From Gammaproteobacteria bacterium (lineage in GTDB: Bacteria > Pseudomonadota > Gammaproteobacteria > Pseudomonadales > Azotimanducaceae), in assembly GCA_027297435.1 (NCBI GenBank), contig JAPUIA010000293.1:1-58223 (forward strand): a stretch of DNA of 58,223 nucleotides, given 5' to 3'. The notes under the pieces were generated by a model. The model saw nothing but the letters and a program-made list of their open reading frames with translations, searched no databases and was not told the DNA's origin. Shown here in pieces: positions 36,723 to 46,599 of this stretch; the first letter of the stretch is position 1, and every line of letters starts with the position of its first letter. The position numbers were made by a program, and so were the translations under genes.

Positions 36723-37580
36723 ATGATCGAGAATCTCGAAACCTTGATCGCGCTATCGAAGACCGGAACGATGATGGAAACCAGCACGATCTTGAAGATC
36801 TCTCAGTCTGCGGTAAGCAAACGCATAGCGGCGCTTGAACGCTACTACGATCGAGCCTTGATTGAACGCCACGGCCGCCGCGTGGTGCTGACCCATCACG
36901 GCACGCGCCTGGTGGAGAAGGTCACGCCGTTGGTGTCAGAACTGCGCAGCGTGTTTCTGGAAGACAACGCGCTACGCAAAGGCAAGATCATTCTGGGGGT
37001 GTCCGAAGCGATTCTGGCCAGTTGGGGACCACGGCTGTTTGCCCAGGTGCAGCGCGAACTACCCGCGGTGGAATTCACGTTTCATGCACAACGCTCGCCG
37101 ATCGTTTTGGACCGCCTGCGATCCGGAGAGTATATGGTCGGTATCTGTACCGGCTCGTCGGATGCCGACACGGATCTGCAGAGTGAGATCGTTCGTCTCG
37201 AGCCCATGGTGATCATTCCCTCGGCCCTACGATCACTCGACTACTCGATCGGCGAGGAACTCGACGTCATTACCATCGAGTCTCGTTCCGGCGCCTGGGC
37301 ATCGATTGAGGACGATATGCGACGCTTGAAGCTACGTCGGCTCGTATCGTTGGAATCGTTCTTCACGGTCGCACAGATGGCGTTGGCAGGATTCGGCCAT
37401 GGTCTGGTGCCGGCGGGTGTCGCTAAAACCCTCGGCGTGGCGCCGTCGAAAGTGATTGCTTTGGATCGAGAGGGATTGAACCGCCCCGTGCGCTTCGTCG
37501 CGCGCAAATCGATGTTCTCCCAACCCCTCGTGCAGAGCTTTTACCAGTCGGTTTCCGATCACGCGGCCAAGGTGAGTTAG
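36723..37580 (+). CDS. LysR-family transcriptional regulator
   Basis: 285 residues. The N-terminal winged helix-turn-helix is NLETLIALSKTGTMMETSTILKISQSAVSKRIAALE, followed by a type-2 periplasmic-binding-like effector domain (about 90-280). The start at 36723 gives the typical 5-residue lead; an ATG at 36681 adds 14 unlikely residues. Divergent from the TSUP transporter with 88 bp between, the classical arrangement for a regulator and its target. The gap holds AT-rich imperfect dyads around 36685-36710 that could be the LysR box. Confidence 0.88.
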   Translation: MIENLETLIALSKTGTMMETSTILKISQSAVSKRIAALERYYDRALIERHGRRVVLTHHGTRLVEKVTPLVSELRSVFLEDNALRKGKIILGVSEAILASWGPRLFAQVQRELPAVEFTFHAQRSPIVLDRLRSGEYMVGICTGSSDADTDLQSEIVRLEPMVIIPSALRSLDYSIGEELDVITIESRSGAWASIEDDMRRLKLRRLVSLESFFTVAQMALAGFGHGLVPAGVAKTLGVAPSKVIALDREGLNRPVRFVARKSMFSQPLVQSFYQSVSDHAAKVS

Positions 37581-37623
37581 TGCTTGTCCACAATGCGCAG
37601 CATTCTGAGACCGCACTAGCGGA

Positions 37624-37711
37624 GGGCAAGGATGCCCGACCATAATGCGTAAGAAAAATGCGAGGTTTTCACGGAAAACCGACAGAGGAAATTAGCAGGA
37701 CGCGAATTTCC
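37624..37711. repeat. Three hairpins between convergent lysR and hemH genes
   Basis: Within 167 bp: GGGCA/TGCCC at 37624-37637, GGTTTTC/GAAAACC at 37664-37680 (3-nt loop), and GGAAATT/AATTTCC at 37687-37711. The first two are compact. The rest of the gap shows nothing coding. Confidence 0.45.
37654..37680 (-). terminator. Possible rho-independent terminator of hemH
   Basis: On the minus strand, the perfect 7-bp stem GGTTTTC-CGT-GAAAACC is followed after five bases by TTTTT (the AAAAA at 37654-37658 on the plus strand). The stem is only moderately GC-rich and the T-tract is displaced, so efficiency is doubtful. Confidence 0.35.
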
Positions 37712-37747
37712 GGACAGGAACGAGTGAGTCGGCCCTGATTCAGACTG

Positions 37748-38833
37748 CTAGGAGATATCTATACTTCTCGACGCGATTTGCGGGTCACACCAACCGGAAA
37801 GTAGCTCTACCCACCGAGAGTCAGCGTTTAAACACGGAATGAGCGTCAGGGTCTCTCCCCCGTTTGTCATGAAGATTTCGCGCCCGCGCATGCCGATCTC
37901 TTCCAGCGTCTCCAGGTTGTCGGCGACGAATGCCGGGCAAGTTACGACCAAACGTTTGACACCCTTGGCGGCCAGGTTGGCGAGCACCTGGTCGGTGTAG
38001 GGTGTAAGCCACGGTAGGCGTCCGAGGCGTGATTGGAAACTCAATGTGTAGCGCGAAGGATCGATCCGTAGACGCCGTGTCAGCGCGCTGGTCGTCTCGA
38101 AGCATTGATGTCTATAACACGTTGCGTGCGCAGCCGATGGGGTTTGGCAACACTCGGAAGCGCGTAAACAATGGTTGCCGGTAGGATCCGCGGCGTTCAA
38201 ATGCCGTTCCGGCAATCCATGGTAGCTCAAGAGTAGATGCTCCCACTCATCGGGCAGGTGTGCCTCGATCAATTGCGCCTGGCAGTCGATGTAGCCTGGG
38301 GATGCGTAGAACGGCGCCACTACTTCGAGCGTCATATCGTTCGGCATCGCCGCGGTGACCGCCTCGATGGCTGTGGTGCGGGTCGAGTTTGCGTGCTGTG
38401 GAAACAGGGGCAGCAAGAGCAACTCGCGAACACCGGAGGCATGCAGACCGGCTACTGCGTTGGCGATACTCGGTTCGCCGTAACGCATGGCAATGGTGGC
38501 GGGTACGTTCAAGCGTTCGTTCACTGCATGGCCTAGCGACTGCGTATTGACCAGCAAGGGCGAACCCTCGTCAGTCCAGATCTTGCTGTACGCATCGGCG
38601 CTTCGACGGGGACGAAACGGCAGAATGAAACACGAGACGATGAGACGCCGAATCGGCCAGGGCATGTCCAGGACATGCCGATCCATGAGGAACTCGTTCA
38701 GGTAGCTTCGCACGTCGGCGAGCGAAGGGGATGCTGGTGTGCCGAGATTGACGAGCAGAATACCGCGGGACAACCGTAATCCTTGGGAAGGCAAGCGATA
38801 TAGGATAGTATCCGCGGCCCTCGAGAATGTCAT
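37748..38833 (-). CDS. hemH: Ferrochelatase
   Basis: 361 residues. Family motifs: LLVNLGTPASPSLADVRSYLNEFL, the catalytic His in LLSYHGLPERH, and TCPAFVADNLETLEEIG. It inserts Fe2+ into protoporphyrin IX, the last step of heme synthesis. A Cys-rich insertion after the catalytic region carries C222, C228, C229, C239 and C244; some bacterial ferrochelatases hold a [2Fe-2S] cluster on cysteines in this area. The start overlaps or abuts the divergent hisH start. Confidence 0.94.
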   Translation of the reverse strand: MTFSRAADTILYRLPSQGLRLSRGILLVNLGTPASPSLADVRSYLNEFLMDRHVLDMPWPIRRLIVSCFILPFRPRRSADAYSKIWTDEGSPLLVNTQSLGHAVNERLNVPATIAMRYGEPSIANAVAGLHASGVRELLLLPLFPQHANSTRTTAIEAVTAAMPNDMTLEVVAPFYASPGYIDCQAQLIEAHLPDEWEHLLLSYHGLPERHLNAADPTGNHCLRASECCQTPSAAHATCYRHQCFETTSALTRRLRIDPSRYTLSFQSRLGRLPWLTPYTDQVLANLAAKGVKRLVVTCPAFVADNLETLEEIGMRGREIFMTNGGETLTLIPCLNADSRWVELLSGWCDPQIASRSIDIS

Positions 38834-39471
38834 GGTCGAGCCTAGTGCCTGATGCCATCGTCATCGTCGACTACGACGCCGGCAACCTCAAGAGCGTGCA
38901 ACGAGCGTGTGCCGAAGTCGGCGTTACCGCTGCCATCAGCAATGACCCGGACCGCGTGCGCCGCGCGGAGCGCGTGATTTTCCCTGGTGTCGGCGCCGCC
39001 GGTAGCGCGATGCGCAGCCTGATCAAGACGGGGCTCGATGCGGCGCTCAAAGAAGCCATCCTGGCCGGAACACCCGTGCTTGGTATTTGCCTGGGGTTAC
39101 AGATATCCCTCGACCACTCCGAGGAAAACGACACCTCGACGCTTGGTCTCATCGCCGGACGCGTGCGGCGGTTTCAGTTCGACGATCCCGAATTGAAAAT
39201 TCCTCACATGGGCTGGAACGAAGTGCGGCCGGTTGCTGCCCATCCGCTACTCGCCGGCATTGAGCCGGGCGATGAGTTCTATTTTGTACACGGCTACTAC
39301 CCCGCCCCAATCGAGCAACATCACGTCTATGCCGTCACCGACTACGAGCACGACTTCGCCTGTGCGCTCGGCAAGGACAATTACTTTGCCACCCAGTTTC
39401 ATCCAGAGAAAAGTGGCCGGGTCGGACTGCGTCTGATGGAGCAGTTCACGTGTTGGAATGGGTCATGCTGA
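38827..39471 (+). CDS. hisH: Imidazole glycerol phosphate synthase, glutaminase subunit HisH
   Basis: 214 residues (208 if it begins at the GTG at 38845, which fits the family start [14 protein letters not shown] better). Class I amidotransferase triad: Cys in LGICLGLQ, and His/Glu in FHPEKSG. It supplies ammonia to HisF in histidine synthesis. It overlaps hisF by 7 bp. If the ATG at 38827 is used, the 5' ends of hisH and hemH overlap by 7 bp in divergent orientation. Confidence 0.93.
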   Translation: MSWSSLVPDAIVIVDYDAGNLKSVQRACAEVGVTAAISNDPDRVRRAERVIFPGVGAAGSAMRSLIKTGLDAALKEAILAGTPVLGICLGLQISLDHSEENDTSTLGLIAGRVRRFQFDDPELKIPHMGWNEVRPVAAHPLLAGIEPGDEFYFVHGYYPAPIEQHHVYAVTDYEHDFACALGKDNYFATQFHPEKSGRVGLRLMEQFTCWNGSC

Positions 39472-40244
39472 GCAAGCGATTGATCGCCTGTTTGGACGTG
39501 CGCGATGGCAAACTTGCCAAGAGCGTCAAGTTCGTCGACACGAAGGACATCGGTGATCCCGTCGAGAAGGCCCGCGAGTATTACGCCGACGGCCTCGATG
39601 AGCTGGTGTTCTACGACATCACGGCGTCGAGCGATAACCGCTCGATCATGCTCGACGTTGTGGAAGCCGTCGCGCGCGAGGTATTCATTCCGCTGTCCGT
39701 CGGCGGCGGCGTACGCTCGGTTGCCGACGCAACCGATCTGCGGCTTGCCGGAGCGGAAAAGATCAACGTCAATTCCGCCGCGGTGCAACGCCCGCAGCTC
39801 ATTGCCGAATGTGCCGAAGCGATTGGCGACCAGAACGTCGTGCTGTCCATGGACATACGCTACGCGGGGGCAACTCAGGTGTTTCCATCGGGGTACGAGA
39901 TCGTCATCAACGGCGGGCGTACGCCCATGGGCATCGACGCGCTGGCATGGGCGCGTGAAGGTGAACGCCTCGGTGCCGGTGAGCTGGTGGTCAATTCCAT
40001 CGACGCGGACGGCACACGCGAGGGGTACGAACTGACGCTGACCGCGATGATCGCCGAAGCCGTGCGTATTCCAGTGATTGCGTCCGGTGGCGCGGGCGAG
40101 CCGCAACACCTGGTGGACGTGCTGACGACGGGTAAGGCGGATGCCGCCTTGGTCGCGTCGATGGTGCACTACGGAGACTTTTCGGTCAGCGAGTTGAAAC
40201 GCTACGTGCAGGATCGTGGCGTGAAAATGCGCATGTCTTGGTAG
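39465..40244 (+). CDS. hisF: Imidazole glycerol phosphate synthase, cyclase subunit HisF
   Basis: 259 residues, a TIM barrel with the catalytic Asp in ACLDV and the second Asp in [10 protein letters not shown], plus GGGVRSV and VIASGGAG phosphate loops. The region around the second Asp is somewhat diverged (canonical IDAKR). It forms IGP and AICAR with HisH. The ATG overlaps the hisH end. hisA and hisB, commonly between or beside these genes, are absent here, so the pair is a detached piece of the pathway or a paralogous pair of the kind used in nucleotide-sugar modification. Confidence 0.9.
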   Translation: MLSKRLIACLDVRDGKLAKSVKFVDTKDIGDPVEKAREYYADGLDELVFYDITASSDNRSIMLDVVEAVAREVFIPLSVGGGVRSVADATDLRLAGAEKINVNSAAVQRPQLIAECAEAIGDQNVVLSMDIRYAGATQVFPSGYEIVINGGRTPMGIDALAWAREGERLGAGELVVNSIDADGTREGYELTLTAMIAEAVRIPVIASGGAGEPQHLVDVLTTGKADAALVASMVHYGDFSVSELKRYVQDRGVKMRMSW

Positions 40245-40273
40245 ATGGGCAAGGGAATAAGGAGCGTGGGTGC

Positions 40274-41239
40274 ATGAAGGCGATCAAACACGATGGTGGC
40301 AAACTGCAATGGGCTGATGTACCCGAACCGGAGGTCGGGGTCGGGGACGTCAAGATCGAAGTTGCCGCCAGTGCGGTCAACCGGGCCGATCTCATGCAGG
40401 CGCAGGGGGCATATCCGCCACCCGCGGGGGCGAGCGAGATACTCGGGTTGGAGTGTTCGGGTGTCGTGCTGGAAATCGGCGAAGGCGTGCAGCGAGTCGC
40501 GCCGGGGGATAAGGTGTGCGCGCTGCTCTCTGGCGGCGGTTATGCCGAGCGCGTGGTGGTGCCTGCGGGTCAGGTATTGAAGATTCCCAACGGCGTCTCG
40601 GTCGTAGAGGCCGCCGCGCTACCGGAGGTATTCGCGACGGCGTATCTCAACCTCTATCAAGAAGCGAAGTTAGCCAAGGGTGAGCGGGTGCTTCTACACG
40701 CGGGCGCCAGCGGTGTCGGTACTGCCGCCATCCAGATGTGTCGCGAGAGTCACAACCCCTGTTTCGTGACGGTTGGCAGCCAAGCGAAGATCGAGCGTTG
40801 CGTGACGCTGGGAGCCGTCGATGGCAGCGACCGTCACGTCGAGACCTTTCAGGCGCGCGTGAGCGACTGGACGGGGGGCGACGGGTTCGACGTCATCCTC
40901 GACCCGGTCGGGGCTCGATACCTTCAGGACAATCTCGCCAGCCTCAGCATCGATGGTCGACTGGTGCTAATCGGCCTGATGGGGGGCGCGGCGACCGAGA
41001 TCAACCTCGGCATCCTATTGATGAAGCGCTTGCGGGTGATTGGCTCGACGCTGCGTGCGCGTAGCATTGCCGCCAAGGCCCGGGTGATGGACGGACTGCA
41101 ACGCGACGTGTGGCCGAAGTTCGCCGACGGCACCATACAGCCCATTATCGAAGAGATCGTACCCATGCCGGACGCCGGGCGCGCCCATGAGTTGGTCGCC
41201 GGCAACGAGACGTTCGGCAAGGTATTGCTCGAACTCTAG
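40274..41239 (+). CDS. NAD(P)H quinone oxidoreductase, PIG3-type zinc-independent MDR protein
   Basis: 321 residues of the medium-chain dehydrogenase superfamily, quinone-reductase branch. N-terminal GroES-like domain with NRADLMQAQGAYPPPAGASEILGLE, then a Rossmann domain with HAGASGVGTAAIQM. No zinc ligands are seen. Members reduce quinones or enones with NADPH. A good ribosome site (aaggag) precedes the ATG at 40274. It ends 31 bp before the convergent ThDP enzyme. Confidence 0.9.
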   Translation: MKAIKHDGGKLQWADVPEPEVGVGDVKIEVAASAVNRADLMQAQGAYPPPAGASEILGLECSGVVLEIGEGVQRVAPGDKVCALLSGGGYAERVVVPAGQVLKIPNGVSVVEAAALPEVFATAYLNLYQEAKLAKGERVLLHAGASGVGTAAIQMCRESHNPCFVTVGSQAKIERCVTLGAVDGSDRHVETFQARVSDWTGGDGFDVILDPVGARYLQDNLASLSIDGRLVLIGLMGGAATEINLGILLMKRLRVIGSTLRARSIAAKARVMDGLQRDVWPKFADGTIQPIIEEIVPMPDAGRAHELVAGNETFGKVLLEL

Positions 41240-41240
41240 G

Positions 41241-41259
41241 GCCGAATCTTTGCTTCGGC
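41241..41259. terminator. Hairpin between convergent genes, possible bidirectional terminator
   Basis: GCCGAA (41241-41246) pairs with TTCGGC (41254-41259) around TCTTTGC, filling most of the 31-bp gap. No T-tract on either side, so a rho-independent terminator is not assured. Confidence 0.35.
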
Positions 41260-41270
41260 TAAAGGTGCCT

Positions 41271-42926
41271 TTACGTCGTCAGCCAGCCGAACTGCTGGGG
41301 TTTTCGCCCGGCTCGATGATGGATCCGTACGTTGACGAGTGCGGGTCCATCGAAGGCCATCGCCTCGTCCAACACCCCGCGCAACTCAGCTGGATCCTCA
41401 ACGTAAAAGCCGCGTCCCCCCAACGCTTCCATGATGCCCTCATAGCGGGCGCCGGGCGTCAGCGCACCGGGTGGAATGGGCTTGTCGGTGGGGAGCGTTT
41501 CGTTGCCGACGCCGATGCCGCCGTTGTTCAAGACCACGATCTTGATGGGTAGCTTGTAGCGACAAGCGGTCTCAAGCTCCATGCCGGAGAAGCCAAACGC
41601 GCTGTCGCCCTGTACGGCCACGATAGGGCGGTCCGGGTGCACCACGGCTGCGGCAATGGTAAACCCGAGGCCGATGCCCATCGTGCCGTAGGTACCGGCG
41701 TCTAGCCGGTGTCTGGGCGAGCGGTTTAGCATCTGCGTGCGCCCGATATCCATGGTGTTCGCACCTTCTCCGATGACGATGGCGTCTTCGGGGAGCCAGG
41801 CGTCGATGTCTCGATAAGCGCGGTAATAGTTCATCGGTGCCGAGTCGTCTTCCATCATGGGTGCGACGGCTTCTTGGTTCGCTTGCGCTTTCGCCTTGAG
41901 CGTGGCGCGCCACTCTGATTCGGCCGGGTAAAACCATTGACGGTTGTCCAACGCTTGATTGAGCTGTCGAGCGATAGCCTTGCCGTCGCCGACCAACGCG
42001 ACTTCGGCGGCCACGTTAGTGCCTATCGCTTCCGGTGAGATGTCGAGTTGTATCACCCTGACATCGGGCGCAAAGCGAGGCGGCAAGCCGTAATGCATGA
42101 TCCAGTTGAGCCGCGCGCCCATCAAGAACACCACATCGGCCTCTTTCAGCGCGGTACTGCGCGCCGCGCCGACCGACAAGGGATCGTCGTCGGGCAGCAC
42201 GCCTTTGCCCATGGGCGATGCCAGAAACGGCAGCTGGGTGCGCTCGATAAATTGTCTGACCTCGTCTTCGGCCCGCGACCAGGACATGCCCTTGCCGACG
42301 ATAACCAGGGGCCGTTCGGCCGATTCCAACGTCGACAGGGCCGCTTCTATCGCATCCGGATGGGCTTGCGAGCGCGGTGGTTCGCCGATGGTGGCTGCTT
42401 TGACAACTTGCTCTTCGTCGACGTCGCCACTGATGACGTTGTCCGGCATGTCGAGATATACGGGTCCCGGCCGCCCATACAGCGAGGTGCGAATGGCTTG
42501 CTCGACGTAATAGGGAATTCGCGCGACATGTTCGACACCGTGCGCGTACTTGCAGTAGGGCGCGGCGAGTTCCACCTGACGCTCTTCCTGAAACGCGCCC
42601 ATGCCATTCTGATAGGTCGGTGAAGCACCGCCGATGAGAATCATCGGCCAACAATTCTGTTGAGCGTTGGCGAGGCCGGCCAAAGCATGTATGACGCCCG
42701 GCCCGGAAACGACCAAGCAGGCTTGTGGGCGGCCGGTCAGGTACCCGGCCGCTTGTGCCGCATAACTCGCGGACTGCTCGTTGCGCATACCGATGTAGGT
42801 TATGCCTTCCTTCTGGGCAGCGAGTGCGATGCCGAATACCGGAAAGCCAACGATGCCGAACATGTATTCGACACCCTGCTGTTTGAGACTGCGCGCCATC
42901 AATGTGGCGCCATTTATGGTTCCCAT
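41271..42926 (-). CDS. ThDP-dependent 2-hydroxyacyl-CoA lyase / oxalyl-CoA decarboxylase family
   Basis: 551 residues. Catalytic Glu in MRNEQSASYAAQAAGYLTG, ThDP/Mg motif QGDSAFGFSGMELETACRYKLPIKIVVLNN with GGIG. The end, RKPQQFGWLT, resembles the HACL1 C-terminus. These enzymes cleave 2-hydroxyacyl-CoA to formyl-CoA and an aldehyde, or decarboxylate oxalyl-CoA. No formyl-CoA transferase (frc) is next to it, which makes dedicated oxalate use less likely. Less similar to acetolactate synthase than ilvI, and has no regulatory subunit. Confidence 0.82.
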   Translation of the reverse strand: MGTINGATLMARSLKQQGVEYMFGIVGFPVFGIALAAQKEGITYIGMRNEQSASYAAQAAGYLTGRPQACLVVSGPGVIHALAGLANAQQNCWPMILIGGASPTYQNGMGAFQEERQVELAAPYCKYAHGVEHVARIPYYVEQAIRTSLYGRPGPVYLDMPDNVISGDVDEEQVVKAATIGEPPRSQAHPDAIEAALSTLESAERPLVIVGKGMSWSRAEDEVRQFIERTQLPFLASPMGKGVLPDDDPLSVGAARSTALKEADVVFLMGARLNWIMHYGLPPRFAPDVRVIQLDISPEAIGTNVAAEVALVGDGKAIARQLNQALDNRQWFYPAESEWRATLKAKAQANQEAVAPMMEDDSAPMNYYRAYRDIDAWLPEDAIVIGEGANTMDIGRTQMLNRSPRHRLDAGTYGTMGIGLGFTIAAAVVHPDRPIVAVQGDSAFGFSGMELETACRYKLPIKIVVLNNGGIGVGNETLPTDKPIPPGALTPGARYEGIMEALGGRGFYVEDPAELRGVLDEAMAFDGPALVNVRIHHRAGRKPQQFGWLTT

Positions 42927-42958
42927 GGTTCCTCCCCCTACGATCTTTGTCGGCGTCG

Positions 42959-43282
42959 TCAGCTCAAGCTGTGATCTACCGTGTGTGGTGCAATAGTACG
43001 AATTTCGTGTCCGTGAAGCTTGTGTTCGCGAATCTCGCGAAACGTGTTCTCGATGACTTCCCGACCACCGTCACCGGCATGATAGATGTTCGAGAGCAAA
43101 TACAGGGTGCGGGTCGCTGCACCGGTGAAAACGAACACCGAATCGATGAATCGGTTGTTCTTGAAGGTCGGTGGTCGGTCGCCGTCGAATACGAGTTCGC
43201 ACTCCTCGAACGTACAATCTTGGTATGATTGGCCGTGCAGCTCGACGCGTTCTTGCTTGAAGGTCTCGTCCCGGTAGTTCAT
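42959..43282 (-). CDS. Hypothetical protein, pentapeptide-like N-terminus
   Basis: 107 residues, not recognised. The first half (VELHGQSYQDCTFEECEL, then FKNNRFIDSVFVFTGAA) has a spaced x-F-x-x-C/N pattern reminiscent of short right-handed beta-helical or pentapeptide folds. The second half is polar. No signal peptide or membrane helix. It sits between valS (37 bp) and the ThDP lyase (32 bp) on the same strand and may be cotranscribed. No function assigned. Confidence 0.65.
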   Translation of the reverse strand: MNYRDETFKQERVELHGQSYQDCTFEECELVFDGDRPPTFKNNRFIDSVFVFTGAATRTLYLLSNIYHAGDGGREVIENTFREIREHKLHGHEIRTIAPHTVDHSLS

Positions 43283-43319
43283 TGCCAGCTCCGATGAGGT
43301 GGATATTGAGGCGAACAGT

Positions 43320-46085
43320 CTAAAGCGACGCCAACTGGGCTTGCAATGTCGTCAATTGAGCCGTTGTTTCCTCGGCCCTGGCTGTTTCCTTGTCGACGAC
43401 CTCGCGCGGGGCGTTGGCCACGAACTTTTCATTGGCCAGTTTGTTCCGGATGCGGTCGAGATCTTTCTGCCTGCGCGCGATTTCCTTGGTCAGGCGGGCG
43501 CGCTCTGCGTCGATGTCGATGAGTCCAGCCAGCGGTACCATCACTTTCAGCTCACCTACCAGAGCCAGAGCGTTGGCCGGCGGTTGGTCTGCCTCGTCGA
43601 GCCAACGAATATCGTCTACCTTGGCGAGATGCTTGAATTGCGTGGCGGTCGCGGTTGCCAGTTCGCGATCGCGCTCGTCGCCGCCCTGTAGCAGTACGTT
43701 GATCGACTGCCGAGGCTTGATGTTGGCTTCGCCGCGGATGTTGCGCACGCCGATCACGACACCCTTCAACCAGTCGATGGCAGCATCTGCTTCCGGGTCT
43801 GCCTTGAGGTCGCTCGCCTCGGGGAACGAACTCGTCATGATCGTGGGATGGTCGATGCCCAGCAGGGGCGCGATATCCCGCCAGATCGTCTCGGTAACGA
43901 AGGGCATGATTGGATGAGTGGCCCGCAACAGCAGTTCGAGCACTTCGATCAGCGTACGTCGCGCGCCTCGAAGGCGTTCTTGAGTAGCGCCTTCGTCCCA
44001 CAGTAGGGGCTTGGTGAGTTCGACGTACCAGTCGCAGTATTCGCGCCATACGAACTCGTAGACGGCATTGGCAAAGAGGTCCAAACGATAGGTTGCAATG
44101 GCGCGTTCCGATGTTTCCAACAGCTCGCGTGCTCGGGACACGATCCAACGATCGGGTAATCCGAGTTCGACAGGGCCGGATAGATCTTGATCTTGCGTGT
44201 TTTGCAACACGAACTTGCTCACGTTCCATAGCTTGTTGCAAAAGTACTGGTAGCCTTCAACGCGTTTCAGATCGAAATTTACCGAAGGACCGGGTGTGTT
44301 GCTTGCGCAAAACGTGAAGCGTACGGCATCTACGCCGTACGCCGGAATGCCGTCGGGAAATTCTTTGCGAATGGCTTTTTCGACGCGCTTCGCCTGGTGC
44401 GGCTGGGTCAGGTTTTCGATGCGCTTCGCGACCAACGCTTCAAGTGAGATACCATCGACAACGTCGAGTGGATCTAAACCGTTGCCCTTGGTTTTCGACA
44501 TCTTCCGCCCTTCACCATCGCGGACGAGCCCCGTGATGAATACCTTCTTGAATGGCACCTCGCCCATGAATTTCAGGGTCATCATGATCATGCGGGCAAC
44601 CCAAAAAAAGATGATGTCCTGGCCCGTAACCAACACATCGGTTGGGTGAAACTCACGAAGCTCTTCGGTCTCTTCGGGCCAACCCAGCGTCCCGAAGGTC
44701 CATAGTGCCGACGAGAACCAGGTTTCCAGAACGTCCTGTTCCTGGGTGAGTACCACTTCGTCGGAAAGTCCCGCTTTTTCGCGAGCTTCGGTTTCCGTGC
44801 GGCCCACATAAATGTTGCCGTCACCGTCGTAGTAGGCGGGGATGCGGTGTCCCCACCACTGCTGGCGGCTAATGCACCAGTCTTGGATGTTACGCATCCA
44901 TGAGAAGTAGACGTTTTCGTATTGTTTGGGTACAAATTCGATCTCGCCGTTTGCAACGGCCCTGATTGCCGGCTCGGCGAGCGGTTTGATCTTCACGAAC
45001 CATTGATCGGTGAGCAAGGGTTCGATGATTGCCTCGGAACGATCGCCACGCGGAACTACCAGCTTGTGGTCCTCCACCGAGTCCAGCAGGTCGAGGGCCT
45101 CGAGATCCTTGACGATGCGTTTGCGCGCCTCGAACCGATCTAGGCCACGGTACGCCTCGGGCGCGTTGTCATTGATCGCTGCGCTGGTCGTGAAAACGTT
45201 GACCAGTGGTAGGTTGTGACGTTCACCAACCTCGTTGTCGTTGAAATCGTGCGCGGGCGTGATCTTGACGCAGCCCGTGCCGAATTCCGGATCCACATAT
45301 TCATCGGCAATGATCGGAATTTCGTGCTCGACCAGCGGCAGTCGTACGGTTCGCCCCACCAGTTTGCTGTAGCGTTCGTCATCCGGGTGCACGGCCACTG
45401 CGGTGTCACCCAACATGGTTTCGGGGCGCGTGGTCGCAACGACGAGATAGTCCTTGCCATCGTGGGTTTTGGCGCCGTCGCACAGTGGATAACGGAAGTG
45501 CCACAGGTGGCCTTGCTCTTCGCTGTTCTCCACCTCGAGATCGGAAATCGCGGTACCAAGTTCCGGATCCCAGTTGACGAGCCGCTGCCCCCGATAGATC
45601 AGCCCCTCTTCGTGAAGGCGCACGAACACCTCGATCACGGCTCGGGAAAATCCTTCATCGAGCGTAAACCGCTCGCGGGACCAGTCGAGGGATGAACCCA
45701 TACGCCGCATTTGTTGCGAGATGTTGCCGCCGGATGCTTCCTTCCACTGCCACGTGCGCTCGAGAAAGGCATCACGGCCGATCTCCTCGCGAGTCTTGCC
45801 TTCCGCGTTGAGCTGGCGCTCCACGAGCATCTGCGTGGAGATGCCGGCATGGTCGGTACCCATCTGCCACAGCGTGCGTCTGCCCTTCATACGGTAATAG
45901 CGGATGAGTGTATCCATCAAGGTGTGCTGAAACGCATGACCCATGTGCAAGTCGCCCGTCACGTTGGGCGGCGGAATAGCGACGCAATAGCTAGGCCCGT
46001 TACCTTGGGGGGCGAAGTAGTTCTGAGCTTCCCATTCTTGGTACAGGTCTCGTTCTATGGCATGTGGATCGAAACTACCTTCCAC
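43320..46085 (-). CDS. valS: Valyl-tRNA synthetase
   Basis: 921 residues of class I aminoacyl-tRNA synthetase. HIGH motif as [19 protein letters not shown] motif as [14 protein letters not shown], an editing domain with [19 protein letters not shown], and the ValS-specific C-terminal coiled coil ([21 protein letters not shown]). It overlaps the upstream small gene by 11 bp, in the pepA-holC-ORF-valS order known from Pseudomonas. Confidence 0.96.
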   Translation of the reverse strand: MEGSFDPHAIERDLYQEWEAQNYFAPQGNGPSYCVAIPPPNVTGDLHMGHAFQHTLMDTLIRYYRMKGRRTLWQMGTDHAGISTQMLVERQLNAEGKTREEIGRDAFLERTWQWKEASGGNISQQMRRMGSSLDWSRERFTLDEGFSRAVIEVFVRLHEEGLIYRGQRLVNWDPELGTAISDLEVENSEEQGHLWHFRYPLCDGAKTHDGKDYLVVATTRPETMLGDTAVAVHPDDERYSKLVGRTVRLPLVEHEIPIIADEYVDPEFGTGCVKITPAHDFNDNEVGERHNLPLVNVFTTSAAINDNAPEAYRGLDRFEARKRIVKDLEALDLLDSVEDHKLVVPRGDRSEAIIEPLLTDQWFVKIKPLAEPAIRAVANGEIEFVPKQYENVYFSWMRNIQDWCISRQQWWGHRIPAYYDGDGNIYVGRTETEAREKAGLSDEVVLTQEQDVLETWFSSALWTFGTLGWPEETEELREFHPTDVLVTGQDIIFFWVARMIMMTLKFMGEVPFKKVFITGLVRDGEGRKMSKTKGNGLDPLDVVDGISLEALVAKRIENLTQPHQAKRVEKAIRKEFPDGIPAYGVDAVRFTFCASNTPGPSVNFDLKRVEGYQYFCNKLWNVSKFVLQNTQDQDLSGPVELGLPDRWIVSRARELLETSERAIATYRLDLFANAVYEFVWREYCDWYVELTKPLLWDEGATQERLRGARRTLIEVLELLLRATHPIMPFVTETIWRDIAPLLGIDHPTIMTSSFPEASDLKADPEADAAIDWLKGVVIGVRNIRGEANIKPRQSINVLLQGGDERDRELATATATQFKHLAKVDDIRWLDEADQPPANALALVGELKVMVPLAGLIDIDAERARLTKEIARRQKDLDRIRNKLANEKFVANAPREVVDKETARAEETTAQLTTLQAQLASL

Positions 46086-46599
46086 GGTCGCCCTCGTTGA
46101 AGTCTTCTAACAGGTGATTAAGTTCTTTGCCGAGTGCGCCGACCAGTTGTTGCCGTAGCGCGTCGATGTTGTCCGCGACGAGCCGGTGCAGCCATCGTTC
46201 TACCGTGGCGTCGAAGCGTACTTTCAATGCGTCGTTGAGTTCCCCGGTAGCGTCCGGGGTCCAATCGCGCTTGTGGCCGTCGATCTTTTGACGGGCCTCA
46301 TTCAATATCTTGCGTGTCGCCTCCCGCCACTCATCGCCCATCAGTGCCTTGATCATCTCTTCATCGAGACCGGGAAATTCCTCGCTCTCCGTGTCCAAGG
46401 TTTCGGCACCGGTTAGGAATTGTTCTTCGACGGCCATACCGCCGGCGATGACGTCCTCTAAGAGCGGCACGTTGGTTTCGGGCGTGGTCTCTACGTCGTC
46501 GTCGGTCAACGCTTGTTGCTCTTCGGCCAACAAGGCGCGAATGTTTTCGAGATCGCCCAGTAGGGCGTCCTGTTGCTTGTCAGCTTCGCGTTTCGTCAT
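46075..46599 (-). CDS. Conserved acidic hypothetical protein between holC and valS
   Basis: 174 residues. Strongly acidic and helical in the N-terminal half ([20 protein letters not shown]), then [18 protein letters not shown], with a C-terminal helical part ([20 protein letters not shown]). Pseudomonas carries a gene at the same spot. No signal or membrane segment. Starts one base into the holC stop (TGATG) and runs 11 bp into valS, so translation is coupled. Function unknown; the helical C-terminus suggests a protein-protein interaction role. Confidence 0.8.
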   Translation of the reverse strand: MTKREADKQQDALLGDLENIRALLAEEQQALTDDDVETTPETNVPLLEDVIAGGMAVEEQFLTGAETLDTESEEFPGLDEEMIKALMGDEWREATRKILNEARQKIDGHKRDWTPDATGELNDALKVRFDATVERWLHRLVADNIDALRQQLVGALGKELNHLLEDFNEGDRGR

